Source of the DNA: Moringa oleifera
Lineage: Eukaryota; Streptophyta; Magnoliopsida; Brassicales; Moringaceae
Assembly: GCA_021397835.1 (NCBI GenBank)
Contig: JAJFZO010000184.1
Coordinates: 992,001 to 1,056,000, forward strand
Reading direction: 5' to 3'
Length of the DNA stretch: 64,000 nucleotides
Shown here in pieces: positions 1 to 10,765 of this stretch (position 1 is the first letter of the stretch; every line of letters starts with the position of its first letter). Below the pieces are notes generated by a model. That model was not told the origin of the DNA. It did no database searches and worked only from the letters and a program-made list of their open reading frames with translations. The translations under genes were made by a program, and so were the position numbers.

Positions 1-715
1 TTAATTGAAAAAATCACTTCCCATCTAAATCTTACACAACCACACCAATGCAATTATTTAAAGGAGAAAAAAGTGTAACCAGAATTCTTTTTACCTTCTA
101 ATAGTCTGTTTTTTTTTTCAAGCTTTTTCATTAACCAGTAATTTCTTAAATTATGGGAAAGATAAGCAATTTTTTAAAAAAAAAATCTGACTGTCTTAGT
201 TTTCATTATATCTTCTTTTTGTAAGTTATGTTTAAAAAATATTGAAGGGATAAAGATTAAATTATTATTCTTTTTTCAATATTAATGTGCATGTATTTTT
301 CTATTTAAAAAAATCACCTTATAAGTAAACTTGAACCAATCGAAGTTTGTTACCTCAATCCTAGTTCACCTTTATCACTTAAAAATTTCGTGTAGGATCA
401 TCCTTCATAAGATGCTTTCAAATTAAGAGTTTTCAACGATTATGGTTGAGAGATCTATCCCAAAGTCTACAAAAAGTGTATGTACCCTTTTACTATTTTT
501 TTAATGTCTATTTAAAAATCGAATGCTGATTTAAGCGTTGAAGTTATCCTTTTATAATTGGTAAAGCTCTTGAATTGATTCGATTAAAGTCATAAGCAGT
601 TTTCAAGTGATAATATTTGACACCATTTGTGAGAACTTGAATAAAAAGCAATACTGCCTATAAGAACCAACAAAACCTGTGATATATCATAAATTAAGAT
701 ACATTCTATTCCAAA
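1..715. other. AT-rich stretch with no gene seen
   Basis: No supported coding region, RNA gene or repeat. It lies directly upstream of the readable part of a decayed gypsy pol, so it may be earlier pol or gag sequence decayed past recognition. I could not show this from translation. Confidence 0.4.
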
Positions 716-3180
716 GTGATGCATTTGTTTTTTTTTTATAAAAAAAATACAAAGGTCACATACAATCGGCTGGTTAACAAATTTTTTCATAAATATATTG
801 TAAAAAACATAGAGGTATTCATGAATGACATGATAATAAAGAGTCGAACCACAGCTTCGCACATCGCTGACTTGTGTGAGGTATTAGAGTATTACGAAAA
901 TACAACATCAAACTCAACCTTGCTAAATGTGCATATAAGGTGGCATTAGACAAGTTCTTCGAGTACATGATCATTATACAAGGGACTAAAAGCTAATCAA
1001 AAGAAAATCATAACAATCCTTAATAAGCGAGCTCATGGAAACGTGAAAGAGCTGCAACGTCTCACTAGCAAACTCATAACTCTAAGTAGATTGATTGCTA
1101 GGTCTATCAAGAAAAGTCTTCCTTTTTTTAAGGTGTTACAACAATGCAAAATGTTTAAATACACAATAGAGAGCCAATAGGCCTTTAATTAGATAAATCT
1201 TAATGACACCACCTTTACTCTCCAAACCAATCTAGATGAAGAGTTGGTTATTTATGTAGCAATGTTAAAATAGGTCATTAGTTCAATCTTGGTTAGGATT
1301 CAAAAACAAATTGTGGAACTAGTCACGCGTGGCAACTATACCCGTATTTTGAATCCTACCAGATCATAGTTGTTACAAAGCAACTACTTCATTAGATCTT
1401 CCATAACCCTAGCTCCTCGAAATGCTTAGTTTTAAATGGTCAAGAGAACTCTATGAGTTCAACACAAGTGCAAACTATAACACTTAATCAAGGCACTGAT
1501 ACTAGTAGATTTCTTGGTCAAGGTTAGCTCCAAAATCCAAGTACCCTAACCAATAACTAGAGAATGGACTTTTTGGGTGGGTGAAGCATCCAACAAAAAG
1601 ATGAATGATTTAGGTGCCATCCTTGAGGGACCATACAAGATAATAATGAAGTATGCCTTTGAATTACAATTCCCTCCAATAATGAATGAGAATATGAACA
1701 TTTTGGTCATTAGGCTAAAACTTGCCAAAAGGATTGGGATCAAGCAGTTAACATTCAATAGTGACTTCTAATTGGTTATTAAGCAAGTTAGTGATAAATA
1801 TGAAGTGAAGGGTGATAGCAAGGTGAAGTACCTATTTTTGACCAAAACAACTGATTAGCTTGTTTGATAAATGCAAAGTGAAACAAGTCTTAAGGCCAAA
1901 AATTTGCTTGAAGAAACTTTAGCAAAGCTTTCCATAGGTAATAGCGCACCTCGTAAAAAAAATATTCAGGGAGGTCTTTACTTCATTCTTCAATTGATCA
2001 GACTAAACTCGTCATCTAAATCGATCAAACTACCTCTTAAACAATACCTTTATTGTAGTACATTCGAGATTGAACCTTATCTTAGGGGCTCAAGTGACCA
2101 GGTTTGCGATAATCGATGGCAACATATAAAAAAGATCAATCATAACCCCATATCTCTGATGTGTAGATGGCGAAGAACAAAACTATACTTTGAAAAAAGT
2201 CCATGAAGGCATATGTGGCAACCATAAAGAGCAATAACAACTTTTAAAATCCTACAGATGGGATATTATTGGCCAAATTTAAAGAGATAGATAAAAGAAA
2301 TTGTCTAAAAATTTTTAAGTGTTAGCTCAACTTCAATGTGCCTAAACAGCCCGCAATCTCACTCAAATAAATCTTAATCCTATGGCCCCTTGCCTAGTGG
2401 AGCATAGACCTCATTAGCCCTTTAACCTTGTCTGCAAAGCAACAAAAGTTTGTAATGGTGGTTATCGATTACTTCAATGGATGGGTTGAAGCTAAACCTT
2501 TAGCATAGATCATGGATCGAAAATACTGGGATGTGGTTTACAAAAACTTCACACGTAAGTTTGGTATCCCCCATGTGATTATATCAAATAATGGAACCTA
2601 ATTTGAAAGAAAGTGAATTACAGAGTCTTGGCAATAGTTGAAAACTCAGCAAAGGTGCACCTCTATTGCATACGCTTAGAGAACGACCAAATAAAGGTGA
2701 CTAATAAACAATTTTAAAGGCATTGAAGGTATAACTTAACCATGTCAAAGGCAAAGGTGGATAGGCTACCGAGTATATTAAGGGCTTACCACACCGCACC
2801 CAAGACTCTCACTATAAAAACTCTTCTGCATTGAATATGGATAAAAGTAATTACTCTAATTGAAATCGATTTGCCCTTATACATGACTAAACACTTTAAG
2901 GAAGAATAGAATAATAAGAACTTGGTTATTCAAATGGATCTGGTGGATGAGCTAAAAGACACAACATAGATGCGGATAGCCTCTACTTTGGCCATAATTG
3001 TGAGGGTTTACAACAAAAAAGGTTAAAGATCGTAGTTTTAGTGGAAGAGACTTAGTACTCACAGAGTATATATCACTGCTGCAACGACATAATAGAAAGT
3101 TTGTAGCCAACTAAGGACCTTATAGGGTCGTTCATGTCCTAAAGCCATATACTTAATCTCTTAAGATGCTAGAAGGCAAA
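716..3180 (+). pseudogene. Decayed Ty3/gypsy (Tat-like) pol: RT end, RNase H, integrase
   Basis: Relic of the polyprotein of a plant LTR retrotransposon, which would copy element RNA to DNA and integrate it. About 744-950 reads as the end of reverse transcriptase (NIEVFMNDMIIKSRTTASHI, with the family's usual VDDMI changed to MNDMI, then ADLCEVLEYY). About 990-1170 reads as the connection domain (KANQKKIITILN, NVKELQRLTSKL). About 1555-1830 reads as the second RNase H typical of Tat elements (WTFWVGEASNKK, GAILEGP, LKLAKRIGIKQL). About 2150-2630 gives integrase pieces in shifting frames: a block like MGYYWPNL, a WLSITSMDGLKLNL block corresponding to the VVVIDYFTKWVEA motif, and a block like GIPxxIISDNGTQF. 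About 2990-3165 reads as the C-terminal integrase region (YNKKVKDRSFSGRDLVL, GPYRVVHVLKPYT). Stops and frameshifts are frequent throughout. Lineage is inferred from the second RNase H. Confidence 0.8.
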
Positions 3181-4640
3181 TCCTAATAAGTGATTATTTT
3201 CCTATAAAATTTGTATTAATCCTCTACATTTGTGTATTCTAATCATCATATTCCTATATTAGATATAATGGTCTTATGATATTTAGGTGTTCCATGGCTT
3301 AGACGAACAAAACCTAACTAAAGATCCTAAAAGATGCAATAGCACCTAAGCACAATGCTTAGGCACATGATATAGAAGAAAATATGGCTTCTGGATGCCT
3401 ATATGCTGCACATTGAAGGATGAAATAGTTGTCGGAAGTTTAGGCGCTATGCATAAGTGCTGCTTGTTGAGAAAGACAATGTTGTTGAATGCTTAGGCGC
3501 TATGTCTAGGTGTTGTGAAATAAAAAATGTAGAATTTAATTATGTTTTATTCTTGTCTTGCTCTTAATAAAGAATGACTATAGTAGGGACACTAAAGCCA
3601 ATTTAAAGGAAATTCTAGTATTAGAGAAAAGTGTTTTAGAGCAAGAAAAAAATGAGAAAAAGATCGAAAATGTCAAGATTTAAGATCCAACCAAGGAAGT
3701 TTCAAGAAACTCAAGATTTTCTCATATTTTCTCTTTCTTTTTGATTCTATGTTTAAGAGATTTGATTTGCTTTTATTTTTTAATTGTGTTAGGCTAAAGT
3801 TATAGTATATTAAAAGCGATTTCAAAACCTAGACATGATTATATGTATTTGATGATTATACAATTTTCATGGTTAGAATTGTTTGTGTTCTTCTAAAATT
3901 CATGTTTATGATTGTTATTTCATTTTATTTAGATGGTTAATTAAATAAGATTTGATAATGATCTAATGCAAAATTGGGGTTCTTGATTCGGATTTGTCTT
4001 GAAATCTAATTGCTTGTAGTAAATTGAAATGAATGATTCTGATTAAATTTTTATTGGTTTTGATGAAAAACATAAGTTAAATGAATCAAGTTTGTTGACT
4101 TGTTATTTGAATAAACTTATCTTTCTCTTCTTAATGCTCTTGCTAAATTAAACCTACGTAGCTCGTTTACTGAATTATTTCGCAAAAAAAAAAACAATAA
4201 TTACCTTTACTTAATGATCAAATAAGAAAAGATTGAAATAACAGAGCTTGTTGTTATCTACAATTGGTAGTTTCAATAAAGATTTGAGAAGAATATTATT
4301 ATTAACACATTAATGATTGTCTAGTAGTTGAGAATGAAATATTAACTATTTGATTTCTATTGATTTACTTTACATCAATTTTCCATTAGCTCTTTTCATT
4401 TCAGTTTGCAAATAACTTTAATCTCACGAATTCCTCCATTGACTTTAACATTTCTTAAGCAAGTTATCTATAAATAATCTTCGTGCGATCGATCTTACTA
4501 TTATGATACTAATCCTAAATTAATTATAGTAAAATTTTAATTTGATTCGATTAATAATACACATCAAAGCTCTATCAAGACATGTCATGTTGAAAATCTC
4601 AAAAAATTCTGTGTAGGCATTACTATCATATTTTACATTT
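3181..4640. other. Non-coding sequence after gypsy pol, possibly its 3' UTR/LTR
   Basis: No coding frame seen. Position just after the integrase C-terminus suggests a 3' untranslated region and LTR of the preceding element. The part around 4450-4570, with a GCGATCGATCTTACTATTA block, resembles untranslated sequence I associate with plant gypsy elements. No second LTR is present in the window for comparison, so boundaries cannot be set. Confidence 0.35.
3335..3525 (+). repeat. Irregular cluster of a TTAGGCGCTATG motif
   Basis: The motif CTTAGGCGCTATG and near variants (CTTAGGCAC, TTTAGGCGCTATGCATAAG, CTTAGGCGCTATGTCTAGG) recur four or five times at about 50-80 base spacing. These are among the more GC-rich words in an AT-rich stretch. 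The motif AGGCGCTATG is partly self-complementary with its neighbour. The function is unknown. Confidence 0.5.
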
Positions 4641-4810
4641 CATCTCAACTTGCTTTTCATAAGCTTAATAAAATGTCATAGTACAATTAACAAAAAGGTA
4701 AGTTATCTTTGTCACATGAATTATCTTTTACTTATGTGCATTATCTTATCTCCAGTACAACTCTCATTACACTCAAGCAAGTTAGAGAACACATGGCACA
4801 ACATCAATGG

Positions 4811-5035
4811 GCAACTGCACCGACTTGACTTGGTAGTCTCGTCCTTCCTGACCTTGTGGAACTTCTCCTATTTTTAGTCGACAGTCTTGCCCTGCAAGGA
4901 TTTTCGGAGATGGAACTAAGTCTCAATCTTATAGTGACTATATCAACCTTAGTTGATAGTCCTTTCCTGCCTAACCTTGTGATAACTGCATCGATCCTTA
5001 GCGGGCAGTTCCTATCTTGCAAAGGTTCTTCGGCT
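4811..5035. repeat. Diverged minisatellite, about 50-bp unit, about 4 copies
   Basis: Four consecutive blocks of about 48-55 bases share the order tag/gtc, TTAG, a short CAGT or TAGT word, CCTKCCT or CCTGC, then AAGG or TTGTG, ending AACT. They start near 4814, 4862, 4920 and 4988. The repetition keeps frames open on both strands and produces spurious ORFs such as one at 4804-5139 (-). No known protein is seen. Confidence 0.55.
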
Positions 5036-5560
5036 TGAATTGCACCACCATTCCGAAGTGAACTAAAGTTTGCAAATAATTTCAAAAAAGGTAAAATTAG
5101 GTCAGCCCTTAGGAAGATGACTTGTGCAATTGACAGCAAACATGGAACAGAAAGGATACAAGAAGCAGCAAAACATTATTTACACAACAGAAAGAATCAA
5201 CCTCTCCAACTTAAAAAAGAAAAAAGAAGCTACCAATTAGAAGCCTTGCAAGGGCTGGTAGCATTAATAGATAGAAAGGACAGGGAAGCATGGGATAAGT
5301 AGGCTGTAACAATAGGGGAGGTGAAGGCAGAGCTCGTAATGGCACCATAACGTCAACTAGCAGCTTGGCAACATCAGATGGAGGGTGAACTGATAAGAAA
5401 TGCAAACATAAATTCAATAAGTGTTGCAGTGTTATTGTTCATTTAATAAACACGACACTAAGCATATGAGACAAGTGATGGAAAACTTGTAGGCTCTGTT
5501 AAACATCACAAGACCATTACATAAGTGTAGGTGGTACAAATTTTAAAAAGAGGTCTTAAA
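5036..5560. other. Spacer between minisatellite and sulfotransferase relic
   Basis: Holds a 61-codon + strand frame at 5117-5302 rich in lysine, glutamine and glutamate that I do not recognise. There is no splice or family evidence, so it is not called as a gene. Confidence 0.4.
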
Positions 5561-5562
5561 AG

Positions 5563-6475
5563 GACAGACCAGATCTACTTAATCTTTCTTGCACCACTTT
5601 CTCTATTCTTTCCACCATTCAAGGGCTAAGGTAATTTACCCAATCTCCCACTTAACCTTTCCCAAAGTAGCATTTTTTTTCAACTTTTGGCATGAACTTG
5701 ACTGTCTTGTTGACCTCCAAATCCTTTAAGTCACTCAGGCTGCATAGCTTGATATCTTTTCAAGCTTGCTTCTCTCTTCCTGCAAAGACAAAGGAAACCC
5801 TATGAACTCTGCCGGCCTCTTCAGGTGGAACATGGTATCTTCCTTCAAGTCCTCAAACTTCAAGAACATCACTTCCTGCGGCCTTTTCCAAGCTCTCCTT
5901 CCAGTACCCTAACACATGCTCCCAGAAAGGCCCGAACCCTTCAACTCCTCTCATTCGAGATCGAGCTGCAAAATGGCAAAAGTAGACAACAAGATCCAAA
6001 GGGCTACCACAAATGTAAAAGATTCGGCAAATCGACTCCTTGATAGATTGAGGCAAGGATGCATAAGGAATGTGAGTAGAGAAAAGGCTTGGGGATGATG
6101 AAGTAACATTTGAGACTTGGAAGCTGTTTTCCAGCATAGACAGTGAACCCTAAAAAGGTTACGAGTTCATGAGGTTTTGAAGCAAGCAATGGCATGTTTG
6201 AACTCGTGTAATGGGTACGGTTGACGATAGAGAATACCAAGGCCTTTAGCCATTTGTGGTGCCTAATTTTGGTTTGGAAGCAAGAATGATGTCGGTCATG
6301 AGCTTTGAAGGTGGTTCTGAAAGGAGATGAGATTTGGAAGAATTCTGGATGGGCACCAAAAGCCTTGGTATAGGGTGAGGCCATCAGTTAATCATCCTTT
6401 CTCCTTGGGCAGATCAAGTAATGTCTCATCTTCTGTCAAGCTCTGAAGCTGTGGAGTTCATTTGCAAGTCTTCTA
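5563..6475 (-). pseudogene. Cytosolic sulfotransferase (SOT) pseudogene
   Basis: Relic of a PAPS-dependent sulfotransferase, paralogous to the intact gene at 8817-9863. Reading leftwards on the minus strand, pieces in different frames follow the family order. They are the N-terminal part near 6475-6390 (DETLLDLPKEKG), the start of the conserved region (LTLYQGFWCPS), KWLKALVFSIVNRTHYTSSN near 6250 (the PKSGTTWLKAL nucleotide-binding loop has been hit), and FSTHIPYASLPQSIKES near 6070. Next come [17 protein letters not shown] near 5920, [19 protein letters not shown] near 5850, [16 protein letters not shown] near 5730, and YFGKG-stop-VGDWVNYLSP near 5660-5620. The end is MVERIEKVVQERLSRSGLSF at about 5570. 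There are at least three frameshifts, several in-frame stops, and a lost segment after the RNPLDTFVSFWHF region. It retains the tryptophan of the GDW motif that the intact paralogue lacks. Confidence 0.9.
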
Positions 6476-8427
6476 TCAAAGTGTTGCTGGTTGTGAAGCT
6501 AATGCAGCCATGCCCTTCTCATGCAACCTCTAACTACAACCTCTGGTGACTTCTAAAGCATTCACTTTACATAAAATATAAAGTTAGATTTGGCATTTTT
6601 TGTTCCACCATAATAACGCAGCTGGGAAATTTAGCTATGTAACACAAGTCAATTTAGTTAAAATACATAACAATTCAAGAGAATGATCTTTTCCAAAGAA
6701 CCTTTGATTTGGTATTCGTAATTAAAGAGCACCGAAATCTTGTGTTTGTAATTTTCAAAATTTCAAACAACCCTGTTTCTTTTCTCTAAAGTGGTAATGT
6801 GCAGGTACCAAAGAGAAATTAAAACAGCCTTATTGCAAAACACAGCAACAAACTGATGACCCTCTTTTTTTTCTTTTTCTTTTCTTTCTTTTTTTTCTCG
6901 GTCTACTCATCCTACTTGAAGAACACGTAATATTCTGGTACCCTAAAAACAATGGGAAAACACTGATAGGCCATCTCATGTAACTCATGAGCCTACCACA
7001 AGTAAAAGCCCAATCACCAAAAGAATAAAAGCCTACTTCTGAAAAGCCTAGCTTTAAGAACCCAATCAGCAACCCAGCTCTGAACGGGCCAGCTCCCATG
7101 ATAGAGCTGCAAAAAGACTGGAGAATTGCAAATGTATTTAAGAAAGGGGGTAAAAAAAAAAAAAGGAAGGCAAACTCAGGGGCCATGGCAGTGCAATTAG
7201 CAGAATTTTGCCCCAATTGAGAGCTAGTGCTTAGGCGATGACGAGGAGCAAAATGACAAAGGACAGAACAGGACAGGCAAGCACGTGTTTGGAAAGAGAA
7301 AACAAAATTGAAGAGGGTCACCAACGCAGAAGGCCACCCACCATTAAAATCATGCGTCTCGGTCCTGTGTTAGGTTATTCAGCTTGGGCCTGCTGATTGA
7401 TCAAACACTTAGAAAGGTCTGGGAGAGACTTGGGGAGATTTTACTTATTACAGTAGCTTAAGTTTCTTGGGAATAGTAGATACTATTTTGTACAAATAAT
7501 GGGTGAAATGCAACACAAACTTAGAATTGTTAAAAATAATTGGCGTTAATTATAAAAATCATATAATGAGAGGACAAATCTTGTCTCCCTAACAAGTCTT
7601 GGATATCCACCATGCAAATTTGATGTGAAAATTCATTGAGAGGACACCACCTTTTTGGCTTCCAAAGTAGGTTTGAGCATTTATGTGATTCAATAATTTC
7701 GGCGGCAAATGTCAGCTATGCATTAGGAGAAAGATTATGCCCCATGTGGCACAAGATCGTCACAGAGGACCAAAACCTCTTGCTGATCTTAAGGTCAAGA
7801 TCATGTTTCTCCTTATGCTTGATGAGCTTGACAACGCTTTCTATTAATAATCAATTCACGTTTTTGAGTGTTGATATCGATCACATACGTTATTATCACT
7901 AAATCATCATAAGTTAATTGAGTTCCTTCTTTGTTTTTGGTTTCTTTGGCTTCTTTTGTTTTTTGTCAATATTGTTTTCATTAGGTACCTGGACATGAGA
8001 TGCATTTATTTTCATATATCCAATTAAACGAGCTCTTGCACCTGCATGTGATCATGTTCAGACAGATCCTTGTCGTGATTCTGATGGCTTTTCTCAGACA
8101 AAGATTTAATTGTTTGTAATTCCTTGTTAAACCAAAACATTGGAGTAAGAAGAAAAGAGGACAAGTATTACAGTATTAATTTAAGATGAACCAACAGACA
8201 TTTAACTCGAACGGCGAGTTGGTGCTGTCACTGACTGGCTCGGACAGCAACTTTTGTCTTCCCATCAAACAGTAATACCCACAGCCAAAATGAATCTTTT
8301 AACTATTTGGCTTCTAAATTGGGTTTCTCAGTAGCTATCTCTATGCATACGTTTTATCATATAAATTTATTATTTATTTACAGAAATGGTGGAAGTCTTT
8401 CGGTTAACTTTTGCATTATTCTCTTTT
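6476..8427. other. Intergenic region between divergent sulfotransferase loci
   Basis: No family-supported gene. A 164-codon minus-strand frame at 6830-7324 has a repetitive charged tail made by a polypyrimidine run near 6860-6900 and no recognisable domain. Short poly-A/T runs occur at 7150-7165. The right part presumably includes distal upstream sequence of the sulfotransferase gene. Confidence 0.45.
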
Positions 8428-8460
8428 TTTTTTTTTTGGTGGGGGGGGGGGGGGGGGCTC
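8424..8460 (+). repeat. Adjacent homopolymer runs: poly-T then about 17 G
   Basis: A run of about 14 T is followed, after a short GGT, by an unbroken run of 17 G and then CTCTGGGG. Such a G run is very rare in this AT-rich window. Its true length may be mis-stated by sequencing. Confidence 0.85.
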
Positions 8461-8718
8461 TGGGGCTGTTCTGGGAAAAGTCAATATCAATTGTGTTATA
8501 CCTAACACTGACTTGAAAGCTCTTTATTCCTACACTTGAGATACAGATGCATACATTAACTCTTTGTTGTCCCCCAAAAAGTTCGATACAGTTGGAAGGC
8601 ATCAACTTGCAGAGGTGATATGGATCATGTTCTTGTCAATTCCTACTTTGAGATCCCTAATGTTAAAAACGTTGCTGCTTTCAATTCCCTCACGTGGGTA
8701 ATGGAGACATTAAGTATA

Positions 8719-8728
8719 TCTATAAAGT
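8719..8728 (+). promoter_or_regulatory. Probable TATA box of the sulfotransferase gene
   Basis: The word CTATAAAGTAG lies about 95 bases upstream of the ATG at 8817. This spacing suits a transcription start about 30 bases downstream and a 5' leader of roughly 65 bases. Inferred from sequence and position only. Confidence 0.5.
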
Positions 8729-8816
8729 AGAGAAAATGTTACATGCAAAAATCTATTTAAGTAGGAGTCCATGGGCTTAATTTTCATGTCCCTCAAAGAA
8801 AGGCTGAAAAGAAAAG

Positions 8817-9863
8817 ATGCCCACATCAGCCCCAGCAGTCGCCACGGCAACGCCATGTTTCACAAAGTATCAGACAATTAGGGGACCAGACCAATTAGGA
8901 GAAGAAGAAAATGTAAGTAAGGAGTGCAAGGAACTGCTGGTTTCTCTGCCCAGAGAGAAAGGTTGGCGAACTCCTTATCTGTATAAGTTTCAAGGTTTTT
9001 GGTGCCAGCCCAAGCAGATTGAAGCCATAATGTCTTTCCAAAAGCACTTCAAGTCAAGAGACGATGATTTAATTCTCGCAACCATACCAAAATCAGGAAC
9101 CACATGGTTAAAAGCCTTGGCATTCGCTGTCCTGAATCGCAAGCGTTTCTTGAGCTCTAATAACCATCCCTTACTCACTCACAATCCCCACGATCTTGTC
9201 CCTTTTTTTGAGTACAAGCTCTATGCAAACAACCAAGTCCCTGATCTCTCAGTTCTCCCTTCGCCAAGGCTTTTCGCCACCCACATCCCCTTTTCCTCAT
9301 TGAATATCGAAGCCATCAAGAAGTCCCATACTCGAGTTGTTTATCTGTGCCGCAACCCTTTTGACACATTCGTTTCATCTTGGCATTACATTAACGAACT
9401 GAGGCCGCAGTCTCTACCTCCGTTTCTACTAGAGGAAGCCTTTGAAATGTATTGCAAGGGAGCTATTGGGTATGGTCCTTTTTGGGAGCACATGCTGGGG
9501 TACTGGAACGAGAGCCTGGAGAGACCAGAGAAGGTGCTGTTCCTGAAGTATGAAGACCTGAAAGAAGACATAATCTTACAATTGAAAAGGTTGGCAAATT
9601 TCTTGGGGTTCCCTTTCTCTATGGAAGAAGAGCGACAAGGTGTTATACAAGAGATTGCAAAGCTCTGTAGCTTTGAAAACTTGAAAAACCTAGAAGTGAA
9701 TAAATCAGGCGAATCAATTTTGAATTTTAAGAATAAGTACTTGTTCAGGAAAGGAGTGGTGGGTGACTCCATGAATTACCTTTCTCCTTCTATGGTAGAG
9801 AAACTATCGCAAATAAAGGAGGAGAGGTTGGGTGGTTCAGGTCTGACATTCAAGCTGTCCTGA
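8817..9863 (+). CDS. Cytosolic sulfotransferase (SOT/SULT family), intact, intronless
   Basis: Predicted soluble enzyme that transfers sulfate from PAPS to a hydroxyl group of a small molecule. Plant relatives act on flavonols, brassinosteroids, hydroxyjasmonate or desulfoglucosinolates; the substrate here cannot be read from sequence. The protein is 348 residues, the usual length, in one exon, with no signal peptide or membrane segment. Visible motifs are the 5'-phosphosulfate loop PKSGTTWLKAL (91-101, Lys92), the catalytic His156 in FATHIPFSS, the 3'-phosphate site YLCRNPFDTFVSSWH (176-190, Arg179 and Ser187), FLKYEDLKED (242-251), and the C-terminal loop FRKGVVGD (310-317). The family's usual tryptophan after GD is serine here (Ser318), whereas the neighbouring pseudogene keeps GDW. 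The ATG at 8817 is the first in frame, sits in an AAGATGCC context, and precedes a normal SOT N-terminus. A pseudogene paralogue lies divergently about 2.3 kb upstream. Confidence 0.96.
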   Translation: MPTSAPAVATATPCFTKYQTIRGPDQLGEEENVSKECKELLVSLPREKGWRTPYLYKFQGFWCQPKQIEAIMSFQKHFKSRDDDLILATIPKSGTTWLKALAFAVLNRKRFLSSNNHPLLTHNPHDLVPFFEYKLYANNQVPDLSVLPSPRLFATHIPFSSLNIEAIKKSHTRVVYLCRNPFDTFVSSWHYINELRPQSLPPFLLEEAFEMYCKGAIGYGPFWEHMLGYWNESLERPEKVLFLKYEDLKEDIILQLKRLANFLGFPFSMEEERQGVIQEIAKLCSFENLKNLEVNKSGESILNFKNKYLFRKGVVGDSMNYLSPSMVEKLSQIKEERLGGSGLTFKLS

Positions 9864-10128
9864 TAGGAACTCGTGCTTGCTAGTGATTTGGCCTGCAAAA
9901 TTTGAGATTGTTTAGCTTCTTAATTTTCTCTTAACAGGTGTAAGTTGCCTGCCCATGTAAGTTGTTATTGATTGAAAATAAGTCCTGCATTACCTTTGAA
10001 GAATTGAATACAGACTACATTGTCCATACGACGATCTGCAACTTCTCATGTAAAAAAAAATCTTAAATACATGAGAAGTTATAATATAGCAAATTAGTTA
10101 AGTGTGACGAGTGTTAGCACTTTGAAAA
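9864..10128 (+). other. Presumed 3' UTR and downstream spacer of the sulfotransferase gene
   Basis: There is no canonical AATAAA in the first 150 bases. GAAAATAAG near 9976 is the closest poly(A)-signal-like word. No other gene is seen before the repeat that begins near 10129. Confidence 0.4.
10040..10080 (+). repeat. Perfect 13-bp inverted repeat (hairpin)
   Basis: AACTTCTCATGTA at 10040-10052 is exactly complementary to TACATGAGAAGTT at 10068-10080, with a 15-base A-rich loop. It lies about 180 bases past the sulfotransferase stop codon. It could be a 3'-end hairpin in the transcript or the remains of a very small inverted-repeat element. Confidence 0.85.
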
Positions 10129-10765
10129 ATTTGCAATAGTGAGATGGAATGATGAATTTTTATTTCTACCTTAATCTGCTATTCTTTTCTATATACGGTT
10201 TATTTTTATTTATTATTATTTTTATCCAATTTAATATTTACTTAGAGATTAAATTGTTGTGATAAAAAATAGTTAGAGAGAAAAAGCTTTAACAAGATCA
10301 ATGGGAAAATCAATTTGAGATGGGGTTCTATAAAACAAGGAAAGGGTAAGTTAAGGCCATCATGTGCAATCGCTCTGATGTTTTAGTCACTGATGAATAG
10401 CATAAGATTTAATAGAAGAAAGCTTAATCTAAAATTGGCTGCACATATGAGACATTTATAAGAAAAGAGAGATGATTTGGCCCCATTGCGGCGTTTAGAA
10501 ACTCTTATAAGCAAAGATAACGATGGAATTCCTACGCAACGTGTCCAATTGTAAGCTTCTACAAGCTTCTTCTCATGCTTTGGCTGTTGCTGGAGGTTGA
10601 AAATGACCAACAAGGCAATAAGGCTATGCCAAGTCTTTTGTTAGGCTTAAGCTTTTGGTTAAGTTGATGAGTGGGCTAATGTTGCCCCACCTGGGCTCAT
10701 ATCATCTTATAATTGAGATACAAATTCCAACTGACTCTTGAGTTAGTCATGGTAATCGATAAGCT

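Noticed and set aside
4804..5139. 111-codon minus-strand frame with repeated arginine/threonine-rich words
   Set aside because: Explained by the minisatellite at 4811-5035.
5117..5302. 61-codon charged open frame
   Set aside because: Short, not recognised, no promoter or splice support, and next to decayed repeats.
6830..7324. 164-codon minus-strand open frame
   Set aside because: Its basic C-terminal tail comes from a polypyrimidine run, it has no domain or homologous motif, and it lies in intergenic DNA.
8378..8605. 75-codon minus-strand frame with a proline/lysine run
   Set aside because: Produced by the poly-T/poly-G tract.
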